The notes under the pieces were generated by a model, which saw only the letters and a program-made list of their open reading frames with translations, ran no database searches and was not told the origin of the DNA. The position numbers and the translations under genes are program-made. From Clostridia bacterium (lineage in GTDB: Bacteria; Bacillota; Clostridia; Christensenellales; Borkfalkiaceae), in assembly GCA_017453885.1 (NCBI GenBank), contig JAFTDZ010000109.1, positions 1 through 34,773 on the forward strand: a stretch of 34,773 nucleotides of DNA. Reading direction: 5' to 3'. How positions within the stretch are numbered: the stretch's first letter is position 1; each line of letters opens with the position of its first letter. Positions 24,517 through 31,582 of this stretch are shown in pieces.

Positions 24517-26364
24517 TTATTTTACACCGCGCAGGAAAGCGATTGCCGCATCCTTTGAAGTAAAGCCTTTATACCTTACGGAATTTTGCGGTTGAGACGA
24601 AATGAATTCCTCGGCGGCGGGCCAGTCGTCGAAGATCACGAGGTCGTCCGGACAGCGAACGGCGTAGTATTTGAAACTTCTGCCCTTCTTTTTGAGTACG
24701 TATCTTATCTTCAGCGAGGCGAGCCGTTTACGCTCCTCTTCCTGCCGTTTCCTCTCCGCCGCTTTCCTCTCGTGCATGGCAAGCAGTTTCTTCGTGGTGA
24801 CGTTCTTCAGCGATAAGGCGTTTAGTATCTGCGCGGCGTCGCCCTTGGTGAGATGCCTGTTTTTCACGAGAGCCTCCCACTCGTCCGCGGGGACGTTCGC
24901 CTTAATATAATCCTTCTGCTTATCGGTGGCGGGCTCGAATTGCCAGCCGTAATATTCGGAGAGGTTCCATAGTTTTTCCTCGTCCTTATAATTGGCGTAA
25001 AAATAGGCGTAAGCCTTGTCGAGAGCGTCCTGCAGAGAAGTTTCTTCCGTTTCGGAATAGACGAATTTCCCCTCTCCCTCGTCGTAGCGGTAGAACATAA
25101 GGCGGGTTTTGCCGAGTTCGTTCATCGCTTTTACTCCTATACGGTCGCCGTCGGTGAACTGATAGACGAGGTCTCCGTTGCTCTTTTTTGTCCAGTTTAT
25201 CTTGCGGGTATTTACGCCCTGCTCCTTCGCAAACAGGTTGACCGCCTCAACGTTATACACCCAGTTTTCGGGGCAGTCGCACGCCTTCTCTACCGTATCC
25301 GGCATTTCGGTCAGCATCCCCTCGAGATATTTCAGCCTGCTTTCGGGTACGTCCTTTATATCGAGCCCCATAAGCGTCGGCGCGGTGCATATGTCGAGTT
25401 TACCCGATACGCCTACGCAATCGATAAGCGTAAGGTATTTTTTATCGGGCGCTTTGCGAAGCCCCCTGCCCACCATTTGCGTGTAGAGCGAAGGATTCTG
25501 CGTAGGACGGGCGATGATGACCGTTTCGATAAGTGGCATATCCGTGCCTTCGGTGAAAATCATACAGTTTACGATACACGGTATTTTCCGCTCGGTGAAG
25601 TCAGAAATTATTTCAGCGCGGTTTTTCGTCTGCTGGCTGACGACCACGGCGCCTTCGATCTCCGCGGCGATGTTCTGTGCGTGCGCCACGCTCGCGGCGA
25701 AAATAAGCGTTTGACCGCGCGCGTATTTTCTATAAACTTCCGCTATCTGCCTGTTGGCGGAAGTTATGTTTACCGCTTTATCGAGTTCGCCCGTGACGAA
25801 ATCGCCCATGCGGCGCTTTACGCCCCGAAGATCGTAGGAAACGTTGACGCGAAGGCATCTGACGTCCGAAAGGTATCCTTTCAATATTCCCCATTTAAGG
25901 TCGCGCTCGAAAATTATTTTTTCGAAAACATCGTCGAGCCGTACCTTGTCGCCGCGGTTAGGCGTGGCGGTAAAGCCGACGTGTATCCTCGGGCGGAAAT
26001 ACGAATAAATTTTTTTATAACTCGGCGCCGCCGCGTGATGAGCCTCGTCGGTAATTAAAATATCGAAATCGTAAGGCGAAAATTTATCAAGCCTTTTGAT
26101 CAGCGATTGAACGCTTGCCGAAACGACTTCTTCCCCGTGGCTGACGTTTTCGCCCTGCTCTATCCCGCAGGGGCAGTCGTAATACTTAAGCGGCTGATTG
26201 ACGAGTTCTTCGCGATGTGAAACTATAAGTACCCTGCCCGTTCTCCTTATGCGGGAGAAAACGACCGTTTTGCCAAGCCCCGTAGCCATGGAGACGAGCG
26301 CGCTTCCGCTTTTCATCCCGTCGATCGCCGCGACGCATTCTTTCTGATAATCCCTTAATTCCAT
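24517..26364 (-). CDS. DEAD/DEAH-box superfamily 2 helicase
   Basis: 615 aa from the ATG at 26364. The first residues, MELRDYQKECVAAID, are the Q-type motif that opens such helicases, and a consensus promoter ends 6 nt before it, so longer upstream frames cannot be used. Motif I MATGLGKT, motif II TDEAHH, motif III GFTATPNR and motif VI QMVGRGLRKAPD are all present, giving the SSL2/type III restriction-like class. Residues from about 360 on form an accessory region without a known nuclease motif: WNLSEYYGWQFEPATDKQK, then a Lys/Arg/Glu-rich coiled segment (AAERKRQEEERKRLASLK) and a final domain with DLVIFDDWPAAEEFI. It probably translocates on duplex DNA or RNA-DNA; the biological role is unknown. 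It is monocistronic. Confidence 0.88.
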   Translation of the reverse strand: MELRDYQKECVAAIDGMKSGSALVSMATGLGKTVVFSRIRRTGRVLIVSHREELVNQPLKYYDCPCGIEQGENVSHGEEVVSASVQSLIKRLDKFSPYDFDILITDEAHHAAAPSYKKIYSYFRPRIHVGFTATPNRGDKVRLDDVFEKIIFERDLKWGILKGYLSDVRCLRVNVSYDLRGVKRRMGDFVTGELDKAVNITSANRQIAEVYRKYARGQTLIFAASVAHAQNIAAEIEGAVVVSQQTKNRAEIISDFTERKIPCIVNCMIFTEGTDMPLIETVIIARPTQNPSLYTQMVGRGLRKAPDKKYLTLIDCVGVSGKLDICTAPTLMGLDIKDVPESRLKYLEGMLTEMPDTVEKACDCPENWVYNVEAVNLFAKEQGVNTRKINWTKKSNGDLVYQFTDGDRIGVKAMNELGKTRLMFYRYDEGEGKFVYSETEETSLQDALDKAYAYFYANYKDEEKLWNLSEYYGWQFEPATDKQKDYIKANVPADEWEALVKNRHLTKGDAAQILNALSLKNVTTKKLLAMHERKAAERKRQEEERKRLASLKIRYVLKKKGRSFKYYAVRCPDDLVIFDDWPAAEEFISSQPQNSVRYKGFTSKDAAIAFLRGVK

Positions 26365-26370
26365 GTTTAT

Positions 26371-26399
26371 ATTATACAACGTAAGGGAATAAGTGTCAA
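26371..26399 (-). promoter_or_regulatory. Consensus promoter giving a leaderless helicase mRNA
   Basis: Perfect TTGACA (26399-26394), a 17-bp spacer and perfect TATAAT (26376-26371). Only 6 nt separate the -10 from the ATG at 26364, so transcription should begin at or next to the start codon. There is no room for a ribosome site. Confidence 0.85.
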
Positions 26400-26436
26400 A
26401 CCGAACGGAAAAATTTTTCAATTTGCGAAAAATCGC

Positions 26437-26466
26437 TTTACAATCGGGATATAAAAGTGATAAAAT
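26437..26466 (+). promoter_or_regulatory. Promoter of the small lipoprotein gene
   Basis: TTTACA (26437-26442), an 18-bp spacer and TAAAAT (26461-26466), then AAGGAG at 26481-26486 and the ATG at 26496. It is divergent from the helicase promoter. Confidence 0.65.
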
Positions 26467-26495
26467 TGAATCAAAAAACAAAGGAGATTATTGCT

Positions 26496-26945
26496 ATGAA
26501 AAAATTTACACAAATCATCGCCGTAATGCTTTTCGCAATAGCGGCAATCACCCTCGTAGGTTGCTCCACTTATAAGTCCGTTAAAAAGACTTATGAAAAA
26601 GAAGGCTACAAACAGAGCGATAAAATCGAAGAATACAACGCCGCTTTCAAGAGCACTTTGGCCGATCTTCTCAACGAAGATAAAGAAGAAGAATACGGCG
26701 TTAAGATCAACGTTCACCTTCTCGTTAAAGACGAAACGGGTTCCGCTCTCGCCGCGTTGTCTTCCGATATGGTAGTTATACTCGAGTTCGATTGCTCCGA
26801 AGAAAAGATGAAAGAGTATATGAACGACGAAGATATGAAGTACGTTTACGGCAAACTGCAAGACACCGGTTACGTTAAAGGCACCTGCGTTTACGTTTAC
26901 GGTACCGGTACCGCGAAGTCCATTTGGGAAGAAAAAGTTAAATAA
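26496..26945 (+). CDS. Small lipoprotein of unknown function
   Basis: 149 aa. The start is set by AAGGAG 9 nt upstream; a longer frame beginning at 26457 would include the promoter. The signal peptide, MKKFTQIIAVMLFAIAAITL, then VGC, is a clear lipoprotein leader, so the protein sits on the outer face of the membrane. The mature part is highly charged (KSVKKTYEKEGYKQSDK) and has a beta-rich core (VKINVHLLVKDE, MVVILEFD) ending in YVKGTCVYVYGTGTAKSIWE. I recognise no family. The gene stands alone, between its own promoter and a terminator, and its codons are GC-richer than region A. Confidence 0.85.
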   Translation: MKKFTQIIAVMLFAIAAITLVGCSTYKSVKKTYEKEGYKQSDKIEEYNAAFKSTLADLLNEDKEEEYGVKINVHLLVKDETGSALAALSSDMVVILEFDCSEEKMKEYMNDEDMKYVYGKLQDTGYVKGTCVYVYGTGTAKSIWEEKVK

Positions 26946-26957
26946 TTTGACTTAAGC

Positions 26958-26986
26958 AAAGGCGGCTGAATTTTCGGCCGCTTTTT
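26958..26986 (+). terminator. Rho-independent terminator of the small lipoprotein gene
   Basis: GCGGC (26962-26966), a 10-nt loop, GCCGC (26977-26981) and a run of T residues, 12 to 40 bp after the stop. Confidence 0.75.
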
Positions 26987-26999
26987 CTTTGCAAAGTTT

Positions 27000-27028
27000 T
27001 TGACTTTTCCCGACGATTGTTTTATACT
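27000..27028 (+). promoter_or_regulatory. Promoter giving a leaderless gluQ mRNA
   Basis: TTGACT (27000-27005), a 17-bp spacer and TATACT (27023-27028), with the ATG at 27035, 6 nt after the -10. The geometry is identical to that of the helicase gene. No ribosome-binding site is present. Confidence 0.8.
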
Positions 27029-27034
27029 TGAACT

Positions 27035-27952
27035 ATGGAAAGACAAGTGACAGGCAGGTTTGCGCCGACGCCTTCGGGCAGGCTTCACCTCGGTAATATC
27101 TTCACCGCAATGATAGGTTACCTCTCCGTAAAATCACGGGGAGGAAAGTATCTTTTGCGGATAGAGGATCTTGACGCGGCGCGTTGCCCCAAAAGCCTTG
27201 CATACGCGATAATGCGTGATTTAGACTACTTCGGTTTTGAATTCGACGGCGAGATCATATGGCAGAGCGAACGCGCGGACGTTTATAAAAACTATTTCGA
27301 CATACTCGATCGGGAAGGGCTGATCTACCCGTGCTTTTGTTCGAGAGCGCAACTGCACGCTTCTACCGCGCCGCACGGCGACACACCCGTTTACGACGGA
27401 AAATGCCGCCTTCTCTCCCCCGCGGAGAGGCCGAAAAGAAAAGGAGCCGCAAGAGTTATCGTTCCCGACGAAACCGTCTCTTTTACCGACGGACTTTACG
27501 GGTACTGCGAACAAGACCTTAAAAAAGAGTGCGGCGATTTTATAGTGAGGAGAGCGGACGGGGTTTTCGCCTACCAACTCGCGGTGGTGGTTGACGACGG
27601 CGAGAGCGGCGTGACCGAAGTCGTCCGCGGTAGAGATCTCCTGCCTTCCTCTCCCCGCCAACTGTTTTTGTTTGATAAATTCGGTTTTCAACGACCGGAT
27701 TTTACGCACGTTCCGCTTATGATGGATGCGAACGGCGAGAGAATGAGTAAGCGCGAGGGAAAATCGAACCTGGAATATATAACGGCGAATTTTCCGGATC
27801 CGCGCCCCGTTATAGGTATGCTCGCGTTCAACTGCGGGCTGACGGATAAATTCGAACCGCTTTCCCTTAAGGAACTGATCCCGCTATACGACGTAAAAAA
27901 ACTGAAAAAGGAAGATATTATCCTTGACGATCGCGGACTTTTTTCAAAATAA
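27035..27952 (+). CDS. gluQ: Glutamyl-Q tRNA(Asp) synthetase
   Basis: 305 aa, the usual length of GluQ-RS (YadB) and much shorter than glutamyl-tRNA synthetase because the anticodon-binding domain is absent. It has GRFAPTPSGRLHLGNIFTAM with the HIGH-type HLGN signature (residues 18-21), LLRIEDLD, the zinc site Cys100-x-Cys102...Tyr120-x3-Cys124, the FTHVPLMMDANGERMSKREG stretch containing the KMSKS-type loop MSKRE, and GVTEVVRGRDLL. It attaches glutamate to queuosine at position 34 of tRNA(Asp), so the host should make or import queuosine. The end of the gene runs into a terminator shared with the next gene on the opposite strand. Confidence 0.92.
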   Translation: MERQVTGRFAPTPSGRLHLGNIFTAMIGYLSVKSRGGKYLLRIEDLDAARCPKSLAYAIMRDLDYFGFEFDGEIIWQSERADVYKNYFDILDREGLIYPCFCSRAQLHASTAPHGDTPVYDGKCRLLSPAERPKRKGAARVIVPDETVSFTDGLYGYCEQDLKKECGDFIVRRADGVFAYQLAVVVDDGESGVTEVVRGRDLLPSSPRQLFLFDKFGFQRPDFTHVPLMMDANGERMSKREGKSNLEYITANFPDPRPVIGMLAFNCGLTDKFEPLSLKELIPLYDVKKLKKEDIILDDRGLFSK

Positions 27953-27982
27953 AAGCCGCCGAGTAAAAAAACGGCGACTTTT
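27951..27982. terminator. Bidirectional terminator between gluQ and the small beta-rich gene
   Basis: AAAAGCCGCCG and CGGCGACTTTT form a stem with one mismatch around an A-rich loop, with T runs on either strand. It serves both converging genes. Confidence 0.75.
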
Positions 27983-27985
27983 GTT

Positions 27986-28237
27986 TTACAAAAGTTTTTC
28001 GACGAACCATTTGTTGAGATACGATTCGTAATAGAGAATTTTTATATGCCCTTCGATATCCACTTCGTAACGCGTTGCGACAAGCCCGCCTTCATGATCG
28101 GGCGGCGCGGATTTTACCGAAAGAATTTTATTTATTCTGTAAACGTGCCCGTCCTTCCATACGAGTGAAACGGGGCGTGAACTTCCGCCTGTATCGGTAA
28201 ACGTATATACGCCCACGTAAACCTTTTCGTACTGCAT
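27986..28237 (-). CDS. Small beta-rich protein of unknown function
   Basis: 83 aa from the ATG at 28237 (MQYEKVYVGVYTFTD). An ATG further upstream (28255) would overlap the predicted -10 box. No ribosome site is seen. The core SRPVSLVWKDGHVYRINKIL, then GHIKILYYESYLNKWFVEKL, has a repeated strand-Trp pattern and resembles small Bacillota proteins of about 80 to 90 aa with an R-P-x-W-x-D-G motif; I cannot name the family with certainty. It is probably cytoplasmic, as there is no signal or membrane segment. It is read towards gluQ. Confidence 0.7.
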   Translation of the reverse strand: MQYEKVYVGVYTFTDTGGSSRPVSLVWKDGHVYRINKILSVKSAPPDHEGGLVATRYEVDIEGHIKILYYESYLNKWFVEKLL

Positions 28238-28243
28238 GAAAAG

Positions 28244-28274
28244 ATTATGCCGCAACGGGCGGAATTTATGTGAA
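28244..28274 (-). promoter_or_regulatory. Possible promoter of the small beta-rich gene (leaderless geometry)
   Basis: On the minus strand, TTCACA (28274-28269), a long 19-bp spacer and CATAAT (28249-28244), 6 nt before the ATG. The spacing to the ATG equals that of the two other leaderless candidates, but the -35 and spacer are poorer. Confidence 0.45.
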
Positions 28275-28301
28275 AAATGCGGTTTATATGTGAAAAAGGC
28301 G
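28265..28301. repeat. Tandem direct repeat of 18-19 bp
   Basis: TTTATGTGAAAAATGCGG (28265-28282) is followed directly by TTTATATGTGAAAAAGGCG (28283-28301). It lies between two minus-strand genes and overlaps the possible -35 of the downstream gene. Confidence 0.6.
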
Positions 28302-28302
28302 A

Positions 28303-28503
28303 CTAATCTTTACTTTTATAATAAAGTTTACAATGGCAATAGCCTTCGAATTCCGGATCGGCTATCTGATCGCGAAACTCTTTGCACATACATTTGTTTT
28401 CTTCCGTGCGGGCAAGTCTGCACGGGCAGTAACCGCCTTTGCGCCTCAACCCTTCCCTTATGGTGGCAACTACTTCCTTATCCTCGTTCAGCCTTACAGC
28501 CAT
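28303..28503 (-). CDS. Ferredoxin:thioredoxin reductase catalytic-chain-like protein
   Basis: 66 aa, with AGGTGA 9 nt before the ATG. Three CxC motifs are spaced as in the catalytic beta chain of ferredoxin:thioredoxin reductase: YCPCRLAR (Cys26, Cys28), KCMCKEF (Cys38, Cys40) and GYCHCKLYY (Cys56, Cys58). In the known enzyme these ligate a [4Fe-4S] cluster next to a redox disulphide and pass electrons from ferredoxin to thioredoxin. This protein is shorter than plant and cyanobacterial chains (about 110 aa) and has no variable-chain partner nearby, as is usual for anaerobes. Role in thiol redox regulation is inferred. Confidence 0.85.
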   Translation of the reverse strand: MAVRLNEDKEVVATIREGLRRKGGYCPCRLARTEENKCMCKEFRDQIADPEFEGYCHCKLYYKSKD

Positions 28504-28531
28504 ATCGTATCACCTCTTGTCGTTTTAGGTA

Positions 28532-28560
28532 ATTATATCCCATCTGCGTAATTTTGTCAA
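28532..28560 (-). promoter_or_regulatory. Promoter of the ferredoxin:thioredoxin reductase-like gene
   Basis: Perfect TTGACA (28560-28555), a 17-bp spacer and perfect TATAAT (28537-28532), with a leader of about 25 nt carrying AGGTGA. Confidence 0.85.
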
Positions 28561-28602
28561 CGCAATAAATATAAAAAATTTAATTAAAAATGCCCGTATG
28601 CC

Positions 28603-28631
28603 TTGACAACTGCGGAAATATGTGGTATATT
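28603..28631 (+). promoter_or_regulatory. Upstream promoter (P1) of the RpiB-family gene
   Basis: TTGACA (28603-28608), a 17-bp spacer and TATATT (28626-28631). It leaves a leader of about 118 nt before the ATG. I found no riboswitch-like structure in that leader. Confidence 0.75.
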
Positions 28632-28707
28632 TCAATTTGGAGATACAGCGAGAATAAAAAGCCTTGAACGAAAAGTGAAAAGTGCAAAAAATTCTTTGCT
28701 TTATGTA

Positions 28708-28736
28708 TTGAAAAATTTTTTATTGCAATGTAAAAT
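28708..28736 (+). promoter_or_regulatory. Downstream promoter (P2) of the RpiB-family gene
   Basis: TTGAAA (28708-28713), a 17-bp spacer and TAAAAT (28731-28736) overlap the leader just before AAAGGAG. If used, the transcript would begin near the ribosome site. Confidence 0.4.
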
Positions 28737-28755
28737 AAAATAAAGGAGAAAAATT

Positions 28756-29331
28756 ATGAAAACTGTAAAAGACAAGTACCTTGTAGTCGGCGCGGACTTC
28801 GCCGGATACCCGCTTAAAGAAGCCGTTTGCGAACATCTGAGAGCAAAAGGTTGGAAAATAACCGACCTCGGCGTAAAGGCCGACAGCGACCCGAACGATA
28901 CCGAAAATATGTTCCACCGCGTGGGACTTCGCGTAGGGGCGCAAATAAGCGAAGGTAATTTTGAAAGAGCGCTTATCTTCTGCGGAACGGGTATGGGAAT
29001 ACATATAGCCGCAAGCAAATGCCCCCACGTTCACGCGGGCGTTGTGGAAAGCGTGCCCGCCGCGAGAAGGGCTATAACCGGAAACGGAGTTAACGTGCTT
29101 GCAATGGGCGCGTTCTACGTGGCGCCCGCTATGGGCTGCGATATTGCGGACGCATACCTTACTGCGGAACTCGGCAGCGACCAGACCTGGTGGCATAACT
29201 TCTATGAATTCCATAAACTCGCCATAGACGAACTCGAAGCGTTCGATTACGAAGAATATAAGAAGAACGGCTTCAAAATGGAACACCTCGGCGATTATCC
29301 GCTGAAACTCGAAACGAAGCCCGAAGAATAA
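28756..29331 (+). CDS. RpiB/LacA/LacB-family sugar-phosphate isomerase
   Basis: 191 aa, with AAGGAG 7 nt before the ATG. The family marks are GADFAGYPLKEAVCEHL near the N-terminus (Asp14 as the general-acid/base position) and FCGTGMGIHIAASK near residues 75-88, the anion-binding loop of RpiB (usual form CGTGIGMSIAANK), then RAITGNGVNVLAMGA. It is about 40 residues longer than RpiB, with a C-terminal tail KMEHLGDYPLKLETKPEE. Relatives of this length interconvert pentose or tetrulose phosphates, so the exact substrate (ribose-5-phosphate, galactose-6-phosphate or erythrulose phosphate) is open. It is cytoplasmic and monocistronic. Confidence 0.87.
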   Translation: MKTVKDKYLVVGADFAGYPLKEAVCEHLRAKGWKITDLGVKADSDPNDTENMFHRVGLRVGAQISEGNFERALIFCGTGMGIHIAASKCPHVHAGVVESVPAARRAITGNGVNVLAMGAFYVAPAMGCDIADAYLTAELGSDQTWWHNFYEFHKLAIDELEAFDYEEYKKNGFKMEHLGDYPLKLETKPEE

Positions 29332-29344
29332 TTTCAAACATACT

Positions 29345-29380
29345 AAAAACCCCGTAAAACACGCGTTTTACGGGGTTTTT
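29345..29380. terminator. Strong bidirectional terminator
   Basis: A perfect 16-bp stem, AAAAACCCCGTAAAAC with its complement GTTTTACGGGGTTTTT, around the tetraloop ACGC. It ends both the RpiB-family gene and the converging GH78-like gene. Confidence 0.9.
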
Positions 29381-29387
29381 TATATTT

Positions 29388-31469
29388 TCATCGACAATAT
29401 TTCATATAGAAATAAACAGGGATCGCGCTCCAGCCGTGGCAGAGCGAGCCGGCATAGTCGAAGTCGTCCGCCCCCTTCATCGTTTCCCAGAAGGTGGTGG
29501 CGTTATTATAGAGCATATAGCCCCACTTTTCGTCTATATCGCGAAGGACGAAATCGAGATACTTTTTATCGTGCCAAATAAGCGCCTCGTACTTATACAT
29601 AGACATCGAAAGGCTGACGGAAGTTAAGAAAGTCCCCTCTTTCGCAAGTAATTCCGCAACTTTTGCCCTTTGCGAAGGATCGCCCGCGCCGCAATGAAGA
29701 ATAAGCGAGTTGGCAAGTTCGCAATAAACGTAAAGTTCGCCATCCGCCTCGTAAGCGGCAAAACAGCCGAGTTCATCGTTCCAGAAAGTTTGCGCCATAG
29801 CGCGGCGGATCTTATCAGCGGTTTCAGCATAGTCGCTGTTTGTTTTCAGTTTTTCGGAAAGGTATGCCGCCGAGTCGAGCGCTTCGACCAAAAAGGCGTT
29901 GAGCGCGGAAGGATATTCTATCGCTCCGTCGCGAAGTTTTTTTTCGACGGAAAATTCGGGTAGTTCGTCGTCGAAATAGTTACACATTCCCTTCGTCCAC
30001 TCGTAAAAGTTCCATATCGTTTTGTCGCCGGCGAAAGACGGAACAAGCCCGTTTTTACCTGTGCGGGCGAGAAATGCGGAAAGCAACTTTTCAACCTGCG
30101 GATATAACTTCTCGGCAAGGGTAATATCTCCGCTGTACTCGACGTAATCTTTCAGCATCATAATCGACGCGAGAGAGAACGAAGGTATGCTGAATTTTGT
30201 TGCGCACGGCGCGGTTATATAGGAAAGACCGTCGTCACGAAGCCTGGACAAAAGCAAATCTATATTCGCGCGGGCGAAGCGGTATTCGTTGAAGGCGTAA
30301 AAACCGCAGAGCATCTGGTTCCTGCCGTCCATGGCGTAAAGCGCCTGTTCCCGCCAAGGGCAATCTTCGTAATGCTCGTGCATGCACTCTTTCAGAGTTC
30401 TGACGGATACCTCGTAAATCTTCTTCCTCAAGGCGTTATCCGTTTCAAACGGGACGACCGAAACGGGGTATTCGCAGTAATCAAGGCCGAAATACCGCAC
30501 CGTAACGCTGCCGCAATAAATATATACCTGCAGGTAGCGGCAACCCGTTCTGTTGATATGATCGGTGAAGCGGTTACGCCCCTTTACACCATGTATGACC
30601 GATACGAAATTGCGGAAACCGATTTTGGAACGGACGCGGAGATCGTCGAGATGTTCACCGAAAGCAACTTCTATATCCGCGTCTTTTTCAAGGTCGAGAT
30701 CGAAGGAAAGATAGCCGTTGCTCTCCTTGCCGAGATCGACTACGAAATAGATGTTTTCCCCGTTCGCCTTGAAGGTAACGCCGTCCGACGGGAAGGTCGG
30801 GCGAGCCTTACCGCCCGTTATTTCCGCCTGATTCCTGTGGGATAACCAAGCCTTCTGAAGTTTTTCGGACCTGTCGGCAATATCGTCCGCACGGAAAACG
30901 CCCTGCGCTTTTACAATGCACGGAATGTTGCCGCGAACGACCGTCCTCTCCGTAGGACGAGGAGAAAGCGGATAATCGACGTTTTTCAAAACGCTCTTTT
31001 CGTAACCGCAGGGAACTTCCTTCATATTTATTTCCGCAGTAAAGGTGTTGCCGTTGGCAAACTTCGGAATATCTCCGCTTTTGTAGCGAGGAGAAATCCT
31101 CGACAGCGTGTTTTCGTCAGTATAAAACAATATGTTTTTTTGACATACTATCTCCGCCGCGAGAGCCGCTTCCGCATTTACGAAGCGAAAATTATCCACG
31201 CCGTAAGTATAGGCGAGGATAGTAAATTCATTCTTCCCCTCTTTTATGTTTTCAAGGGGGATCTCGTCGTAAAATTTATTTTCGGGGTAGTCGTCAAAAC
31301 GGGCGCAAGCGAGAAATTTTCCGTTTATTTCAACGCAATAATTGCCGGTCACGCTGATTTTGAGAAGGTGCGGAGCCGCGGCGTCCTTCACCTGAAAAAC
31401 TCCCTTGAACTCGGCGTAAGCGTTAACGCCGCCGACGCGGGCGAATATCCATTTTGCCTTTTCCATCAT
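29388..31469 (-). CDS. GH78-like alpha-L-rhamnosidase-family protein
   Basis: 693 aa. Two ATGs in a row lie behind AAGGTGA; the second (31466) has the better spacing. There is no signal peptide. N-terminal beta-sandwich modules (WIFARVGGVNAYAEFKGVF, then ISVTGNYCVEINGK) are followed by an (alpha/alpha)6-barrel region. The block CPWREQALYAMDGR (about 365-385) corresponds to the GH78 segment carrying the catalytic acid (usual form CPQRDERLGWMGD), and TTFWETMKG near 665 corresponds to the base-bearing TxxWE segment; GSLCHGWSAIPVYF closes the domain. So the family is clear but the core motif deviates from typical rhamnosidases, and the substrate is uncertain. It is not linked to the glycan operon and has its own consensus promoter. 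Confidence 0.85.
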   Translation of the reverse strand: MMEKAKWIFARVGGVNAYAEFKGVFQVKDAAAPHLLKISVTGNYCVEINGKFLACARFDDYPENKFYDEIPLENIKEGKNEFTILAYTYGVDNFRFVNAEAALAAEIVCQKNILFYTDENTLSRISPRYKSGDIPKFANGNTFTAEINMKEVPCGYEKSVLKNVDYPLSPRPTERTVVRGNIPCIVKAQGVFRADDIADRSEKLQKAWLSHRNQAEITGGKARPTFPSDGVTFKANGENIYFVVDLGKESNGYLSFDLDLEKDADIEVAFGEHLDDLRVRSKIGFRNFVSVIHGVKGRNRFTDHINRTGCRYLQVYIYCGSVTVRYFGLDYCEYPVSVVPFETDNALRKKIYEVSVRTLKECMHEHYEDCPWREQALYAMDGRNQMLCGFYAFNEYRFARANIDLLLSRLRDDGLSYITAPCATKFSIPSFSLASIMMLKDYVEYSGDITLAEKLYPQVEKLLSAFLARTGKNGLVPSFAGDKTIWNFYEWTKGMCNYFDDELPEFSVEKKLRDGAIEYPSALNAFLVEALDSAAYLSEKLKTNSDYAETADKIRRAMAQTFWNDELGCFAAYEADGELYVYCELANSLILHCGAGDPSQRAKVAELLAKEGTFLTSVSLSMSMYKYEALIWHDKKYLDFVLRDIDEKWGYMLYNNATTFWETMKGADDFDYAGSLCHGWSAIPVYFYMKYCR

Positions 31470-31498
31470 TCACCTTAATTTTTAATTATTATACAATA

Positions 31499-31527
31499 AT
31501 TATAATACAACCCCCGAAAACTGTCAA
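31499..31527 (-). promoter_or_regulatory. Consensus promoter of the GH78-like gene
   Basis: TTGACA (31527-31522), a 17-bp spacer and TATAAT (31504-31499). A second TATAAT-like box lies 10 bp further on. The leader is about 24 nt and carries AAGGTGA. Confidence 0.85.
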
Positions 31528-31540
31528 TCGTTTGCGGTAA

Positions 31541-31566
31541 GCAAAAGGCGGGATAAAATCCCGCCC
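31541..31566 (-). terminator. Rho-independent terminator of the vWA lipoprotein gene
   Basis: GGCGGGAT, a TTT loop, ATCCCGCC, then TTTTG on the minus strand: a perfect 8-bp GC-rich stem, 17 bp after the stop. Confidence 0.85.
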
Positions 31567-31582
31567 GAATAAATTTTTCAGC

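Noticed and set aside
28638-28755. A riboswitch in the 118-nt leader of the RpiB-family gene
   Set aside because: The leader is AT-rich and lacks a convincing multi-stem structure or a terminator hairpin; a second promoter explains its length better.
28720-29337. A 205-codon minus-strand open frame opposite the RpiB-family gene
   Set aside because: Same reasoning: the plus strand has promoter, ribosome site, family motifs and terminator.
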